Source: Prado023 sp963736425
GTDB taxonomy: Bacteria; Actinomycetota; Actinomycetes; S36-B12; CAIYMF01
Length of the DNA: 64,000 nt
Direction of reading: 5' to 3'
NCBI GenBank assembly: GCA_963736425.1
Contig: CAVTOX010000014.1
Span: 186,001 to 250,000, forward strand
Shown here: in pieces, positions 17,488 through 26,493 of the stretch
Position numbering within the stretch: position 1 is the stretch's first letter
Layout of the letters: the number at the start of each line of letters is the position of its first letter
Translations under genes and position numbers: made by a program
The notes under the pieces: model-generated
Told to the model about the DNA's origin: nothing
The model's database searches: none
Seen by the model: the letters and a program-made list of their open reading frames with translations, nothing else

Positions 17488-18367
17488 GGCCGCCGCGGAA
17501 CCGGGGACCGAGTTCCACGACGTACATCGCCGCCACGATGCACAGGCCACCGGCAAGGATCCGGGTGGTCAGCTCGTCGCCACCCACGGTGACCCCGAAG
17601 ATGCCTGCGAACACCGGCTCGAGGGTCAGGACGATCGCGGCGCGCGGGGCGCTCATGTAGGTCTGGGCCCACGTCTGGGCCAGGAACGCCAGGGCGGTGG
17701 CCGCCAACGCCAGGAAGAGGATCGCCGCCCAGACCCCGGCAGTGGGCGGGAGCACGAGGCCTCCCTGCAGCGGGGAGGCGACCAGGCACATCAGGGCCAC
17801 GACGCCGAGCTGCAGCACTGTCAGTCCGTATGCGTCCGAGGCGGTGGACCAGTGGCCCAGCCCCACGATCTGCCCGGCGAACAGGGCGGCGCACCCGAGG
17901 GTCAGCAGCTCGCCGAATCCGAGCGCGAATCCGTTCAGGCTGATCAGCGCCAGGCCGACCGTGGCCAGCGCCACGCCGACCCAGACCGCCGGTCCGATCG
18001 GCTGGCGCAGCACCACCCAGCCGATCAGGGGGGTGAACACCACGAACATCCCGGTGATGAACCCCGACACCGTGGCCGAGGTGTGCAGCAGCCCGAAGGT
18101 CTGCAGCACGTACCCCCCGCCCAGGAGCAGGCCCAGGTAGAGCCCGTGCCGGCGCTTCTCGGGGGTCAGTGCGCGGACCGCACCCGGGCGCAGCACGGCC
18201 AGAACCAGGGCCGCGATGGTGAACCGCCAGAACAGGAAGGGCACGACGGGCATCTGCTCGACGGCGTCCTGGACGACGACGAAGGTCGCGCCCCACACGG
18301 CAGTGGCGCCGACCAGGGCCAGGGTCGCCAGAGTGTGGTGGTTTCGGGTCCAGTGCGGGCTAGACAA
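17465..18367 (-). CDS. EamA-family (DMT) transporter
   Basis: A 300-residue inner-membrane protein with ten predicted helices in two EamA repeats; the first begins ATLALVGATAVWGATFVVV and the second near LTLGCAALFAGQIVGLGHW. The conserved EPVFAGIFGVTVGGDEL motif lies in the second repeat. The family exports amino acids and metabolites; substrate unknown. The most likely start is TTG at 18367, whose first codons overlap the last 8 bases of the PASTA kinase gene (TTGTCTAG), so it would be translated by coupling to that gene. Confidence 0.82.
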   Translation of the reverse strand: MSSPHWTRNHHTLATLALVGATAVWGATFVVVQDAVEQMPVVPFLFWRFTIAALVLAVLRPGAVRALTPEKRRHGLYLGLLLGGGYVLQTFGLLHTSATVSGFITGMFVVFTPLIGWVVLRQPIGPAVWVGVALATVGLALISLNGFALGFGELLTLGCAALFAGQIVGLGHWSTASDAYGLTVLQLGVVALMCLVASPLQGGLVLPPTAGVWAAILFLALAATALAFLAQTWAQTYMSAPRAAIVLTLEPVFAGIFGVTVGGDELTTRILAGGLCIVAAMYVVELGPRFRGGLRRTAAP

Positions 18368-20408
18368 CGGTGATGGTCACGGTCGATCCCTTGGGGGCCT
18401 TGGTGCCCCCCCGGGGGTTCTGTGAGTTCACGCCGAAGATGGCGGTCCCAAGTGGCTTGTTCACGCTCACAATGAAGCCTGCGGCCTCGAGCTCGGACCG
18501 AGCCTCCGACTCACCCTTGCCCACGACGTTGGGCACCACCACCAGCGGCGGGCCCTTGGACACCACCAACTCGACGGTCTCGCCCCGGAAGGTGGTCGCC
18601 CCGCCCTTGGGGTTGGTCCGGATGACCAGGCCCTTGGCGACGGACTCGTTGGTCTTGTTGGAGCGGTCCACCTTCAGTCCGAGGCCCGTCAGAGTCGCCT
18701 CTGCGGCGTCACCGTCGGTGCCCTCCAGGGAAGGCATCGTGACCGGCTCCGGGCCCTTGGAGACCACGACCGCGACCTTGGTGCCCGGCTTCACGGACTC
18801 CCCGGCCGGCGGGTCGCTGCTGATGATGTCGTCCTTCTTCACCTTGTCGTCGTAGGCCTCGCTCTGTTCGCCGAGCTCCAGCTTGGCCGCCCCGAGGGCG
18901 ACCTCTGCCTCCTTGACCGTGAGCTTCTTGAGCTTGGGGACGTCGTAACGCTCCGGGCCCTTGCTGACGACCGCCCGGACCGTGCTGCCTGACCGGGCGG
19001 AGGACTCAGGCCCGGGGTCCGTGGACATGATCACGCCCTTGGCGACGTCCTCGCTGAAGTCCGTCTGCTCGGCGTCGAGGACGAGGTTGGAGGTGGCCAG
19101 GATCGCAGCCGCCTGCGTGGGCGTCTTGCCCAGGAGGTTGGGGACTGTCACCCGCTGAAGGGGACCGAAGGCGATCACGAGCAGTGCGACGACGCTGACC
19201 AGGGCGACGACGCCCAGCCAGAGCGCCTTGCGGCCCCGGCGGGGCCGGCTGGGCGCGTCCGGTGCGGTCTGGTGACTGACCTCGGTCACCTGCACCTCCC
19301 CGTCCGGATGCGGGAGGGGGACCTGCGCGGCTGGGGGCGCCGGCGTCGTTGTGGGGCGTGGCTCGGCCGCGGGGGGCTCCGGGACTCCGGATGGTGTCGA
19401 GGGCCGTTGGTTGACCCAGTCGGGGGCGTCGAGGTGCTGGGACGCGGCGGCACCTGCGGCGGCGGCCGCGGCCGCACCGGCGCCGACCTCGCGGTTCACC
19501 ACGAGCGTGTCGGTGGGCGAGGGGGTCCAGGGCTGGGCGGGGGGGAGCTGGGCCTTCTGCTCGCGGGCCGCGGACAGGAACGCGTCGGCGTCCCCGAAGC
19601 GCTCGTCGGGGTTCCGGCGGGTCGCGCGTCTCACGAGCTCGTCGATCCCGACGGGGATCCCGGGCCGGACCGACGACGGGGTCGGCACATCCTCGTGCAC
19701 GTGCTTGTAGGCCACCTGCATGGGGGCCGAGGCGGTGAACGGCACCTGGCCGGTGACGAGCTCGAACAGCAGGATCCCCGCGCTGTAGACGTCGGAGCGG
19801 GCATCGGTGTTGTCGTGCTCGACCTGCTCGGGCGAGAGGTACGCCACGGTCCCGAGCAGGAGGCCCTGGGTCTTGCCCGAGTCGGTGCCCTCGATGGCGC
19901 GGGCGAGGCCGAAGTCGGTGACCTTCACCCGACCGTCGTCGGAGATCAGGACGTTCTCCGGCTTGACGTCGCGATGGATGTAGCCGGCGCGGTGGGCAGC
20001 GGCCAGCGCCTGCAGGACCGGGTCGATGATCGCCAGCGCCTGTGCGGGGGGCAGCGCCCCGTGGGTGCGCAGGACGTCGCGCACCGTGTGCCCGGGCACG
20101 TACTCCATGACCAGGTAGGTGACCCCCGCATCATTGCCCTGGTCATGGACGGCGACGGCGTAGGGGCTGTTGAGTCGTGCCGCCGCGCGCGCCTCGCGCT
20201 CGAAGCGCTCCACGAACCCCGGATCCGTGGCGAACGTCGGATGCATCACCTTGATGGCGACAGTGCGGTCCAGGCGCAGGTCCGCCCCACGGTAGATGGT
20301 GGCCATCCCCCCACGGGCGAGGAACGACTCGATCCGGTACCGCCCGTCCAGGACCCTGCCCACCAGCGGGTCAACCGCTGTTGGGGGCGGGGGCTGGTTC
20401 GGGGTCAC
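18360..20408 (-). CDS. Ser/Thr protein kinase with four PASTA domains (PknB/PknL type)
   Basis: Membrane receptor kinase. The cytoplasmic kinase domain (about residues 23-285) has the Gly loop FLARGGMATIYRG, catalytic Lys in VAIKVM, HRDVKPENVLI and DFGLARA. A Pro/Ala-rich linker follows, then one transmembrane helix (ALWLGVVALVSVVALLVIAFG, near residue 400), then four extracellular PASTA repeats that bind peptidoglycan or lipid II. Its position beside aroG recalls pknL of mycobacteria, but mycobacterial PknL lacks such a PASTA array, so the architecture is closer to PknB. GTG start at 20408, with a TAGAAT -10 only 6 bases upstream (leaderless). Confidence 0.92.
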   Translation of the reverse strand: MTPNQPPPPTAVDPLVGRVLDGRYRIESFLARGGMATIYRGADLRLDRTVAIKVMHPTFATDPGFVERFEREARAAARLNSPYAVAVHDQGNDAGVTYLVMEYVPGHTVRDVLRTHGALPPAQALAIIDPVLQALAAAHRAGYIHRDVKPENVLISDDGRVKVTDFGLARAIEGTDSGKTQGLLLGTVAYLSPEQVEHDNTDARSDVYSAGILLFELVTGQVPFTASAPMQVAYKHVHEDVPTPSSVRPGIPVGIDELVRRATRRNPDERFGDADAFLSAAREQKAQLPPAQPWTPSPTDTLVVNREVGAGAAAAAAAGAAASQHLDAPDWVNQRPSTPSGVPEPPAAEPRPTTTPAPPAAQVPLPHPDGEVQVTEVSHQTAPDAPSRPRRGRKALWLGVVALVSVVALLVIAFGPLQRVTVPNLLGKTPTQAAAILATSNLVLDAEQTDFSEDVAKGVIMSTDPGPESSARSGSTVRAVVSKGPERYDVPKLKKLTVKEAEVALGAAKLELGEQSEAYDDKVKKDDIISSDPPAGESVKPGTKVAVVVSKGPEPVTMPSLEGTDGDAAEATLTGLGLKVDRSNKTNESVAKGLVIRTNPKGGATTFRGETVELVVSKGPPLVVVPNVVGKGESEARSELEAAGFIVSVNKPLGTAIFGVNSQNPRGGTKAPKGSTVTITVV

Positions 20409-20414
20409 AGGGCA

Positions 20415-20420
20415 ATTCTA
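20415..20420 (-). promoter_or_regulatory. -10 element, predicted leaderless promoter of the PASTA kinase gene
   Basis: TAGAAT on the minus strand, 6 bases before the GTG at 20408. It lies back-to-back with the oxidoreductase promoter at 20445. Confidence 0.55.
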
Positions 20421-20444
20421 GGAGCCCCGGGCGAACTCGCCGGT

Positions 20445-20450
20445 TAGGCT
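20445..20450 (+). promoter_or_regulatory. -10 element, predicted leaderless promoter of the FAD oxidoreductase gene
   Basis: TAGGCT, 8 bases before the GTG at 20459. Confidence 0.55.
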
Positions 20451-20458
20451 GCTGGCTC

Positions 20459-21748
20459 GTGGCGGAAGTGGTGGTCGTGGGCGCCGGGCTGGCAGGGGCA
20501 CGCACCTGTGCGCTCCTTCGATCGTCTGGAGTCACGGGCCAGATCGTCCTGATCGGGGCTGAGTCGGAGCCCCCGTACGACCGGCCGCCGCTGACCAAGG
20601 ACCCGGATGCTGAGGTCGACCTGCGTCCGGCGATGGGCGTTGACGTGTGGGCCCACGCCGACGAGGTCCGGCTTGGTGTGACTGCGCAGCGCCTCGATCT
20701 GACGCCCGGGGCCGGTGGCGGGCTGGCCGTCGTGTGCTCGGACGCTCGCGTGGTCGATGCCGGCGCAGTCGTGGTGGCCACTGGCGCCAGCCCCATCCTT
20801 CCGTTGGGCTGGGGCCGGGCCGGTGTGCACCTGCTGCACACCCGATCCCAGGCAGGGGGCTTCTGGGCCGGCGTGCGCCCGGGGGTGCGGTTGGTGGTCG
20901 TCGGGGGTGGCTGGGTCGGGTGCGAGGCAGCCGCGACGGCGGCGGCGCGCGGTGCGCGGGTCGACCTGATGGAGGCCTCAGGAAGTGTGCTGGCTGGTCG
21001 CGTTCCTCGCGAGGTGTCGGCACGTGTCGGACAATGGCTGCGGGGAGCTGGGGTCACCGTCCATGTGGGACGACCGATTCGCGCGATCGAGGAACAGGAG
21101 GGCTCGGTGACCGTCTCGGGAATGCGCGCGGACCTGGTTCTCGTCGCGCTGGGGGTGCAGCCGGCCACCGGTTGGTTGGCGGACTCGGGCGTGGAGCGAG
21201 CACGGCGGGGAGCGGTCCTGGTCGACCCCTGGGGGCGTTCGAGCATCCCAGGCGTGTTCGCCGTCGGCGACGCCGCAGACCGCTGGTCGCCCCGCTACGC
21301 GATGAACCTGCCAGGTGGGCACTGGACCGAGGCTCTCAACGGCCCGGAGTCGGTGGCGCCCGCGGTCGCGCAGTGGGTGGACCGTGGCGGCGCCGGACGC
21401 GACTGGTGGGGGTCGACCCCCACCAGCCTGCCGGCCGGGGATCCGATCCCGTACGTGTTCAGCGACGTCGCCGGACACCGGCTGCTCGTCCTCGGCGCAC
21501 CTGGGCAGGGCCGGGTGGTCTGGCGGGAGGCGCCGCACATCTCCGCGTCTGAGGCCGAGGCCTGGAGCGCGTTCACCCTGGACACGTCCGACCGGTTGCT
21601 CGGGATGTGCACGTCGGGTCGCCCCCGGGATCTGGCCACCGCGCGCCGTGCCATGCTGGCCCACCCCACGGGCACCCCCCGGACTGATCCGGCTGCCCTC
21701 GCCGACCCGGATGCCACCCCTGCGGCGATGTTCCCGGGGGAGGGCTGA
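20459..21748 (+). CDS. FAD-dependent pyridine nucleotide-disulfide-type oxidoreductase
   Basis: A 429-residue flavoprotein. The N-terminal FAD site is VVVVGAGLAGARTCALLRSSG, the mid-chain NAD(P)H site is LVVVGGGWVGCEAAATAAARG, and GVFAVGDAAD is the second FAD motif. PYDRPPLTK is typical of ferredoxin/rubredoxin reductases and of the NAD(P)/FAD reductase partners of oxygenases. There is no redox-active CxxxxC pair, so it is not a disulfide reductase. It heads a run with crtYc, crtYd and a lipoprotein (3-base and 4-base junctions) and might supply electrons to a carotenoid oxygenase; that link is inference. Confidence 0.82.
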   Translation: MAEVVVVGAGLAGARTCALLRSSGVTGQIVLIGAESEPPYDRPPLTKDPDAEVDLRPAMGVDVWAHADEVRLGVTAQRLDLTPGAGGGLAVVCSDARVVDAGAVVVATGASPILPLGWGRAGVHLLHTRSQAGGFWAGVRPGVRLVVVGGGWVGCEAAATAAARGARVDLMEASGSVLAGRVPREVSARVGQWLRGAGVTVHVGRPIRAIEEQEGSVTVSGMRADLVLVALGVQPATGWLADSGVERARRGAVLVDPWGRSSIPGVFAVGDAADRWSPRYAMNLPGGHWTEALNGPESVAPAVAQWVDRGGAGRDWWGSTPTSLPAGDPIPYVFSDVAGHRLLVLGAPGQGRVVWREAPHISASEAEAWSAFTLDTSDRLLGMCTSGRPRDLATARRAMLAHPTGTPRTDPAALADPDATPAAMFPGEG

Positions 21749-21751
21749 GCG

Positions 21752-22108
21752 ATGGGGCAGTGGTCCTACCTGGCGGTGATGGCGTTCATCCTCCTGGGCG
21801 CCGGCTGGCTCGAGGTGGGCCTGCGCACGCGGGTGTTCCGGCGCTGGCGGCGGCTGCTGCTGTCCATCGTGGCCGTGGCCGTGGTCTTCGCGCTCTGGGA
21901 CATCTACGCGATCGCCTCAGGCCACTGGTGGTTCGACGAGTCGCTGATCACCGGGATGAGGCTGCCCGGCGACCTGCCCATCGACGAGGTGGTCTTCTTC
22001 CTCCTGGTGCCGATCGCCGCCATCCTGACCCTCGAGGCTGTCCGCTCGGCGACGGGGCTTCCCGTGGGCGACGAGGTGGGCGACGACGCCGAGGGGCACG
22101 TCCCGTGA
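21752..22108 (+). CDS. crtYc: Lycopene cyclase subunit CrtYc
   Basis: A 118-residue membrane protein with three hydrophobic segments, matching the first half of the heterodimeric lycopene cyclases of Gram-positive bacteria. Conserved pieces are WDIYAIASGHWWFDE and PIDEVVFFLLVP, which supply acidic residues of the active site. Together with CrtYd it cyclises one or both ends of lycopene. It starts 3 bases after the upstream oxidoreductase stop and ends in a GTGA overlap with crtYd. Confidence 0.88.
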   Translation: MGQWSYLAVMAFILLGAGWLEVGLRTRVFRRWRRLLLSIVAVAVVFALWDIYAIASGHWWFDESLITGMRLPGDLPIDEVVFFLLVPIAAILTLEAVRSATGLPVGDEVGDDAEGHVP

Positions 22109-22539
22109 CCTACACCCAGCTCGCGGTCCTCGGCGTCCTCACGGTGATCGTCTGGGACCTCTGGATCCTGCGGACGCGGCTGCTCACGAGGCGGGTGTTC
22201 TGGATGGCCTACCCGATCATCGTCTTCTTCCAGCTGCTCACCAACGGCGTGCTCACGGGGTTCCGGATCGTGCGGTACTCAGGCGGGGCCATCATCGGGT
22301 CGAGCACGCCGCCGGACTCACCGCCGCCCGCGTTCGGTGACGGCCGGATCCTGTATGCGCCGGTGGAGGACCTGATGTTCGGGTTCGCCCTCGTGGTGCT
22401 CTCCCTGACCCTGTGGGTGTTCTGGGGGCGGCGCGGCATCCAGCGGGAGCCGATGTCGGGTCCGCCCCTTCCGGCCCTCGTCCCGATGCTGGCCAGGGTC
22501 GGGGGACGCAAGCCCCTTGCGGGCGACGCGCAGCAGTGA
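22105..22539 (+). CDS. crtYd: Lycopene cyclase subunit CrtYd
   Basis: Second half of the heterodimeric lycopene cyclase, 144 residues and three membrane helices. Typical pieces are WDLWILRTRLLTRRVFW, FQLLTNGVLTG and APVEDLMFGFALV, the last being the counterpart of the P-I-E-D/E motif in CrtYc. The GTG start overlaps the crtYc stop by 4 bases, so the two subunits should be made in equal amounts. The C-terminal 25 residues are polar and probably cytoplasmic. Confidence 0.88.
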   Translation: MTYTQLAVLGVLTVIVWDLWILRTRLLTRRVFWMAYPIIVFFQLLTNGVLTGFRIVRYSGGAIIGSSTPPDSPPPAFGDGRILYAPVEDLMFGFALVVLSLTLWVFWGRRGIQREPMSGPPLPALVPMLARVGGRKPLAGDAQQ

Positions 22540-22592
22540 TGCGCTGGAGGTGAGGGGTGTGCTGGCTGCGCGCCCCGGGTCGGAGGTGCGCG

Positions 22593-24578
22593 ATGCCGGC
22601 GCGTGCATGGATGGCGATGGCCCTGGGTGCGGCGCTCGTGGCGGGGTGCGCCGGGGGATCAGGGGAGGGATCGGCTGCTCAGTGGCCCGAGGACAGGTCA
22701 GCCGACCTCGTGCCCAGCGGGTTGACCCTGGCCGGCGGGACCGGCGAGGGCGACATCGCTGTCGACGGTGCTGGGATGGTGTGGGTGGACGGCCCCTGGC
22801 AGGTGGCCCGGGTCGATCCAGCGACTGGCGAGGCGACGATCTGGGATGCCGCCGACGACCTGGCGTTCACCTCGGTGCAGCGCCTTGCCCCGGCCCAGCC
22901 GGCCGGGGTGTGGCTCGACAGCGGTGACCGGGTCCGGCTGTTCGACGGCAAGCGATTCCTGGTCGATATCGCGGTGCCCGCGCAGTACGCAGACGGGCCC
23001 GACGGGGAAGGTCCCGAGGGTGAGGTGCTCCAGGTCGGGGACGAGCTGTGGGCCAGTGGTGCGGGCGGCGTCGGCCGGTGGGCTGACGGATCCTGGCAGT
23101 CGGTCGGCATGGAGCAGCTGAGCTCGGCCGGCCCGTTGGCCCGCGATTCGCAGGGGGCGGTCTGGGCCGGTGGCGTGAACGTGGTCGACGGCGTGGAGCG
23201 CGGGGTGGTGGTGCGCTTCGACGGGACGGCGTGGACGACCCCGGGCAACGCCGAGGAGGCCCCGACGGGCGGGATCGCTGACATCACCGCCGATCCCTCC
23301 GGCGGGGTCTGGGTGTCCAGTACCCAGGACGGCCCGGTCACCGACCAGCACGGGGTGTACCGCTTCGACGGGAGCACCTGGACCAAGGCGGGCCCGGGCG
23401 GGTACGCCTTTGACCTGGCGGTGACCACGGGCGGGCAGCTCTGGGCGCTGGCGGGGGCTGGCAACGGGATCGACCCGAGCGGGGAGGTCCGGGTGGCCAG
23501 GCTGGCGGCTGACGGCACATGGGAGTCCTTCGGATCCGATGAGGGCGCCCCCGAGGGCAGCGAGGGCTTCTGGCCAGCCCTCGCGGTCGCTGGCGACACG
23601 GTGGTCGTGAGCGATATCGCGGGGCTCGTGCGCGGCGAGGGCGACGGTTTCGTCGCACTGTGGCAGGACCCCACGGCCGTGGTGCAGCCCTCGTTCGGGG
23701 TCGCCCATGGGGAGACCCCCGATGGGGTGCTCGCCGTCGGCGCCGATGAGGTCTGGCTCCCGGCGGGACCCGTGAGTGATGGCCCGGCGTGGCTCGTGGC
23801 CACGACCGCCCTGTCGAGGCACCGCGACGGGATGTGGGTGGCAGTTGGGCCGGTGAGCGCCGGCGACCTGGCCAATCCCCCGGTCCTGGCCACGGACGGC
23901 GCGATCTGGCAGGCGTCGGCCAAGGGGCTCGTGCGCATCGAGGGTGACACATCAACGGTCGTCGCCAAGGACATCGGCGGCTACGCGCGGGTCTCACTGG
24001 CCGCCGGGGAGGACGGCTCGGTCTGGACGATCTCCGACGGGGAGGTCGTGGCGGTCCGTCCCGACGGGTCGCGCACCTCGATCGGGCGGCCCCAGGCCAG
24101 CAAGCGCCTGTTCGAGGGGTTGCCATTGGCAGCCGGGTCCGGGGTTGTCTGGACCGCCGACTCCGACCCCAAGCGCGGCCTGGCATGGCTGCACCAGTGG
24201 GGCGGCCAGTGGTCGGACGTGGGTGTCCCTGAGCCGTACACCTGGGCCTCCCAGCTGCTCGTCGCCGCGGATGGGGCGGTCTGGGCGACCCTGGACGCGC
24301 AGGATGCGGGCCAGGCGCTCGCCCGGTACGCCGACAGTGAGTGGACACTCGACCGGGGTGCAGCCCGTGGTCTGGCGCAGACCCCTTCCGGGGAGGTGTG
24401 CTCGATCCGGGATGCGGGGGTCGTCTGCTACGACGCGCCAGGCCTGGCAGCCGGCGCACCGGTGAGCACCTGTCCTGTGGAGGTGGGCGCTCTGAGCATC
24501 GCCCCCGATGGCTCTGCGTGGGTGCTCGGCGAGCAGGTGGCCCGGCTGCCCGAGGGCGCGATCGGCCCCACGCGCTGA
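22593..24578 (+). CDS. Lipoprotein with beta-propeller-like repeats
   Basis: A 661-residue exported lipoprotein: signal MPARAWMAMALGAALVAGC with the lipobox Cys at residue 19. The mature protein is built of repeats of about 40-50 residues, each with a G-x-V/I/L-W core (GMVWVDG, GAVWAGG, GGVWVSS, GQLWALA, GAIWQAS, GSVWTIS, GVVWTAD, GAVWATL). This is the pattern of two-component-regulator-type or ligand-binding beta-propellers. ATG at 22593 has a CGGAGG site; the in-frame GTG at 22557 is less likely. It follows crtYd by 53 bases on the same strand, but a role in pigment biology is unproven. Unknown ligand. Confidence 0.75.
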   Translation: MPARAWMAMALGAALVAGCAGGSGEGSAAQWPEDRSADLVPSGLTLAGGTGEGDIAVDGAGMVWVDGPWQVARVDPATGEATIWDAADDLAFTSVQRLAPAQPAGVWLDSGDRVRLFDGKRFLVDIAVPAQYADGPDGEGPEGEVLQVGDELWASGAGGVGRWADGSWQSVGMEQLSSAGPLARDSQGAVWAGGVNVVDGVERGVVVRFDGTAWTTPGNAEEAPTGGIADITADPSGGVWVSSTQDGPVTDQHGVYRFDGSTWTKAGPGGYAFDLAVTTGGQLWALAGAGNGIDPSGEVRVARLAADGTWESFGSDEGAPEGSEGFWPALAVAGDTVVVSDIAGLVRGEGDGFVALWQDPTAVVQPSFGVAHGETPDGVLAVGADEVWLPAGPVSDGPAWLVATTALSRHRDGMWVAVGPVSAGDLANPPVLATDGAIWQASAKGLVRIEGDTSTVVAKDIGGYARVSLAAGEDGSVWTISDGEVVAVRPDGSRTSIGRPQASKRLFEGLPLAAGSGVVWTADSDPKRGLAWLHQWGGQWSDVGVPEPYTWASQLLVAADGAVWATLDAQDAGQALARYADSEWTLDRGAARGLAQTPSGEVCSIRDAGVVCYDAPGLAAGAPVSTCPVEVGALSIAPDGSAWVLGEQVARLPEGAIGPTR

Positions 24579-24585
24579 TCAGGTC

Positions 24586-25515
24586 TCAGGCGGCGCGACG
24601 GCGGGCTCGGCGCGCCTCGCGCCAGGCCGCCCCGGCCACCCGGATGCGGCGGCCGTTGCCGACAGTCGCCCGGTGGTCGAACACCTGGTAGTCGATGTCC
24701 TCGACGGCGTCGACGATCCCGCAGTAGAGCTCGCTGGCGGCCTCGATGCAGGGCTGGGCCTCCGGGCGGAGCAGGGCGATCCCGGGCTCGGCGCGGGCCT
24801 GGAGCTGGCGCACCCGGCGGACCTGGAACTCCAGGGCGAGGCGGATCTGCGGGGTCAGGACCCGGCGCTCGAGGTCCTCGCGGCTCACCGCGAAGCGCTC
24901 GAGCTCGTCGAGGGGGAGGTAGACCCGGCCACGTTCGAGGTCCTCGCCGACGTCGCGGATGAAGTTGGCCAGCTGGAATGCGACCCCGAGGTCGTCGGCG
25001 CGGTCGAGGGCCTCGGGCAGGTCAGCGGGATCCGTGGCGCCCAGGACGTGGACCATCTCCCGGCCGATCACCGCCGCGGAGCCGTGCACGTAGACGCCCA
25101 AGTCGGCGAAGGTCGGGTACTCGGTGACCGTCAGGTCCATCCGCATCGAGGTCAGGAAGTCGGCGAAGTGCTCGTGCGGGATCGCGAAGCGCATCGCGGT
25201 GTCGACCAGAGCTCGGGCGATCGGGTCCTCCGAGTGCCCCTGGGCGAGGTCGGCAAGGACCTGGTCGCCCCAGCTGGCCAGCTCGTCCGCGCGCTGCACC
25301 GGGGTCAGGGCCGAGTCGAGGTCGTCGACGATCTCGTCGGCGTACCGGGCGAAGCCGTACAGGGCGTGCACGAAGGGGCGCTTGCCGGGGGGGAGCAGCC
25401 GAGTGGCCAGGTAGTACGTGCGGCCGTGGTGGGCGTGCAGCTCCCGGCAGGCTTCATACGCGGCCCGCATCTGCGGATCGGTGATCCCTGCGGCATCCAG
25501 TTCGCGCCGTGACAT
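24586..25515 (-). CDS. crtB: Phytoene synthase (CrtB)
   Basis: Head-to-head condensation of two geranylgeranyl diphosphates to phytoene, the first committed step of C40 carotenoids. The two Asp-rich Mg-diphosphate sites are present: DEIVDDLDS near residue 64 and DVGEDLERGRVYLPLDEL near residue 190, and YAYC-type motifs appear as LYGFARYADE. 309 residues is normal. A GGGAGGA ribosome site precedes ATG 25515. It is divergent from the ribonuclease gene and convergent with the propeller lipoprotein gene (7 bases apart). Confidence 0.92.
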   Translation of the reverse strand: MSRRELDAAGITDPQMRAAYEACRELHAHHGRTYYLATRLLPPGKRPFVHALYGFARYADEIVDDLDSALTPVQRADELASWGDQVLADLAQGHSEDPIARALVDTAMRFAIPHEHFADFLTSMRMDLTVTEYPTFADLGVYVHGSAAVIGREMVHVLGATDPADLPEALDRADDLGVAFQLANFIRDVGEDLERGRVYLPLDELERFAVSREDLERRVLTPQIRLALEFQVRRVRQLQARAEPGIALLRPEAQPCIEAASELYCGIVDAVEDIDYQVFDHRATVGNGRRIRVAGAAWREARRARRRAA

Positions 25516-25579
25516 GGACTCATCCTCCCATCTCGCCGACAGTCAGGGGTGGCACATGTGGGATGCTGCCCACGTGACC

Positions 25580-26020
25580 ATGCGCATGCGGCTGGCGGCC
25601 GTCCTCTTCGGCCTCATCGCTGTGTCTGGATGCGCCGGGGCGGCCACTGGGACCGGCGCTGGTGCCGCAGGTGGGGGGCAGCAGGCTGCCATTGCGGACT
25701 CCCGGTACGCCGACCTCGCACCGGCCGAGCCCACCTCCGACCTGAAGACGATGAACGTCGAGCAGCTTCCACCCGAGGGCATCGACACCCTTGAGCTGAT
25801 CGCATCGGATGGGCCCTTCCCCTATGACAAGGACGGGTCCACGTTCAGCAACCGCGAGGGGATCCTGCCCCAGCAGCCCAAGGGCTTCTACGCCGAGTAC
25901 ACAGTGGACACGCCCGGATCCGACGATCGTGGCGCGCGCCGGATCATCGGCGGCGACGACGGCTCCCGGTTCTACACCTCCGATCACTACTCGAGCTTCC
26001 GAGAGGTCGTGTCCGGATGA
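25580..26020 (+). CDS. Exported guanyl-specific ribonuclease, RNase Sa/N1 family
   Basis: A 146-residue lipoprotein-type secreted RNase: signal MRMRLAAVLFGLIAVSGC, lipobox Cys 18. The catalytic domain matches RNase Sa closely from LELIASDGPFPYDKDG to SDHYSSFREVV. By alignment with RNase Sa (E54, R65, R69, H85), the catalytic residues are E106, R117, R121 and H136, all present. The disulfide cysteines of RNase Sa are absent. The GTG at 25574 is an alternative start six bases upstream. The stop overlaps the start of the barstar gene (ATGA), giving an RNase-inhibitor pair. It may defend, compete or scavenge nucleotides outside the cell; this is inference. Confidence 0.88.
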   Translation: MRMRLAAVLFGLIAVSGCAGAATGTGAGAAGGGQQAAIADSRYADLAPAEPTSDLKTMNVEQLPPEGIDTLELIASDGPFPYDKDGSTFSNREGILPQQPKGFYAEYTVDTPGSDDRGARRIIGGDDGSRFYTSDHYSSFREVVSG

Positions 26021-26493
26021 GCAATCGGATCGCACTGTGGCGTGACGCCCCCGATGCGGATGCGGCCGCCGAACTCGCCGCCCTGCTGGACTGGGCCTCG
26101 GTTCTCATCGACGTGTCCGAGGGGGGAGGGCGCGCGGCCTTCTTCGAGGCGTGCGCGGCCGGCTTCGGCTTCCCTGACTACTTCGGGCACAACTGGGATG
26201 CCTTTGAGGAGTGCCTGGAGTCCCAGGAGTTCGACGAGGTCGAGGACCTCGAGGACGCTGACGGCCTGCTGATCCTCTGGTCGGGCTGGGGCGACATGGC
26301 CGAGTCGGAGCCTGAGCAGTTCGCGATCGCCATCGATGTCTTCCGCGACATCCTGGCGGCCTGGGAGGACGCGGACCTGACCGCCCGGGTCGTGCTGATC
26401 GGCGAGGGCCCCCAGCTCTCGCTCGGCCAGCACCGCAGCGCGCGTGAGGTGTTCGTCGACGAGGACTACGAGATCGAGGAGCCCGTGGGCTGA
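26017..26493 (+). CDS. Barstar-family ribonuclease inhibitor
   Basis: A 158-residue acidic protein with the barstar core: a strand-helix with ASVLIDVSEGGGRAAFFEACAAGFGFPDYFGHNWDAFEECL, the hallmark YFGHNWDAFEECL helix that plugs the RNase active site. It is longer than barstar (about 90 residues), with an extra middle and C-terminal region rich in Asp/Glu. It lacks a signal peptide, so it acts in the cytoplasm, protecting the cell from RNase before export. It is translationally coupled to the RNase gene by a 4-base overlap and overlaps the convergent mannosyltransferase gene by 28 bases. Confidence 0.9.
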   Translation: MSNRIALWRDAPDADAAAELAALLDWASVLIDVSEGGGRAAFFEACAAGFGFPDYFGHNWDAFEECLESQEFDEVEDLEDADGLLILWSGWGDMAESEPEQFAIAIDVFRDILAAWEDADLTARVVLIGEGPQLSLGQHRSAREVFVDEDYEIEEPVG

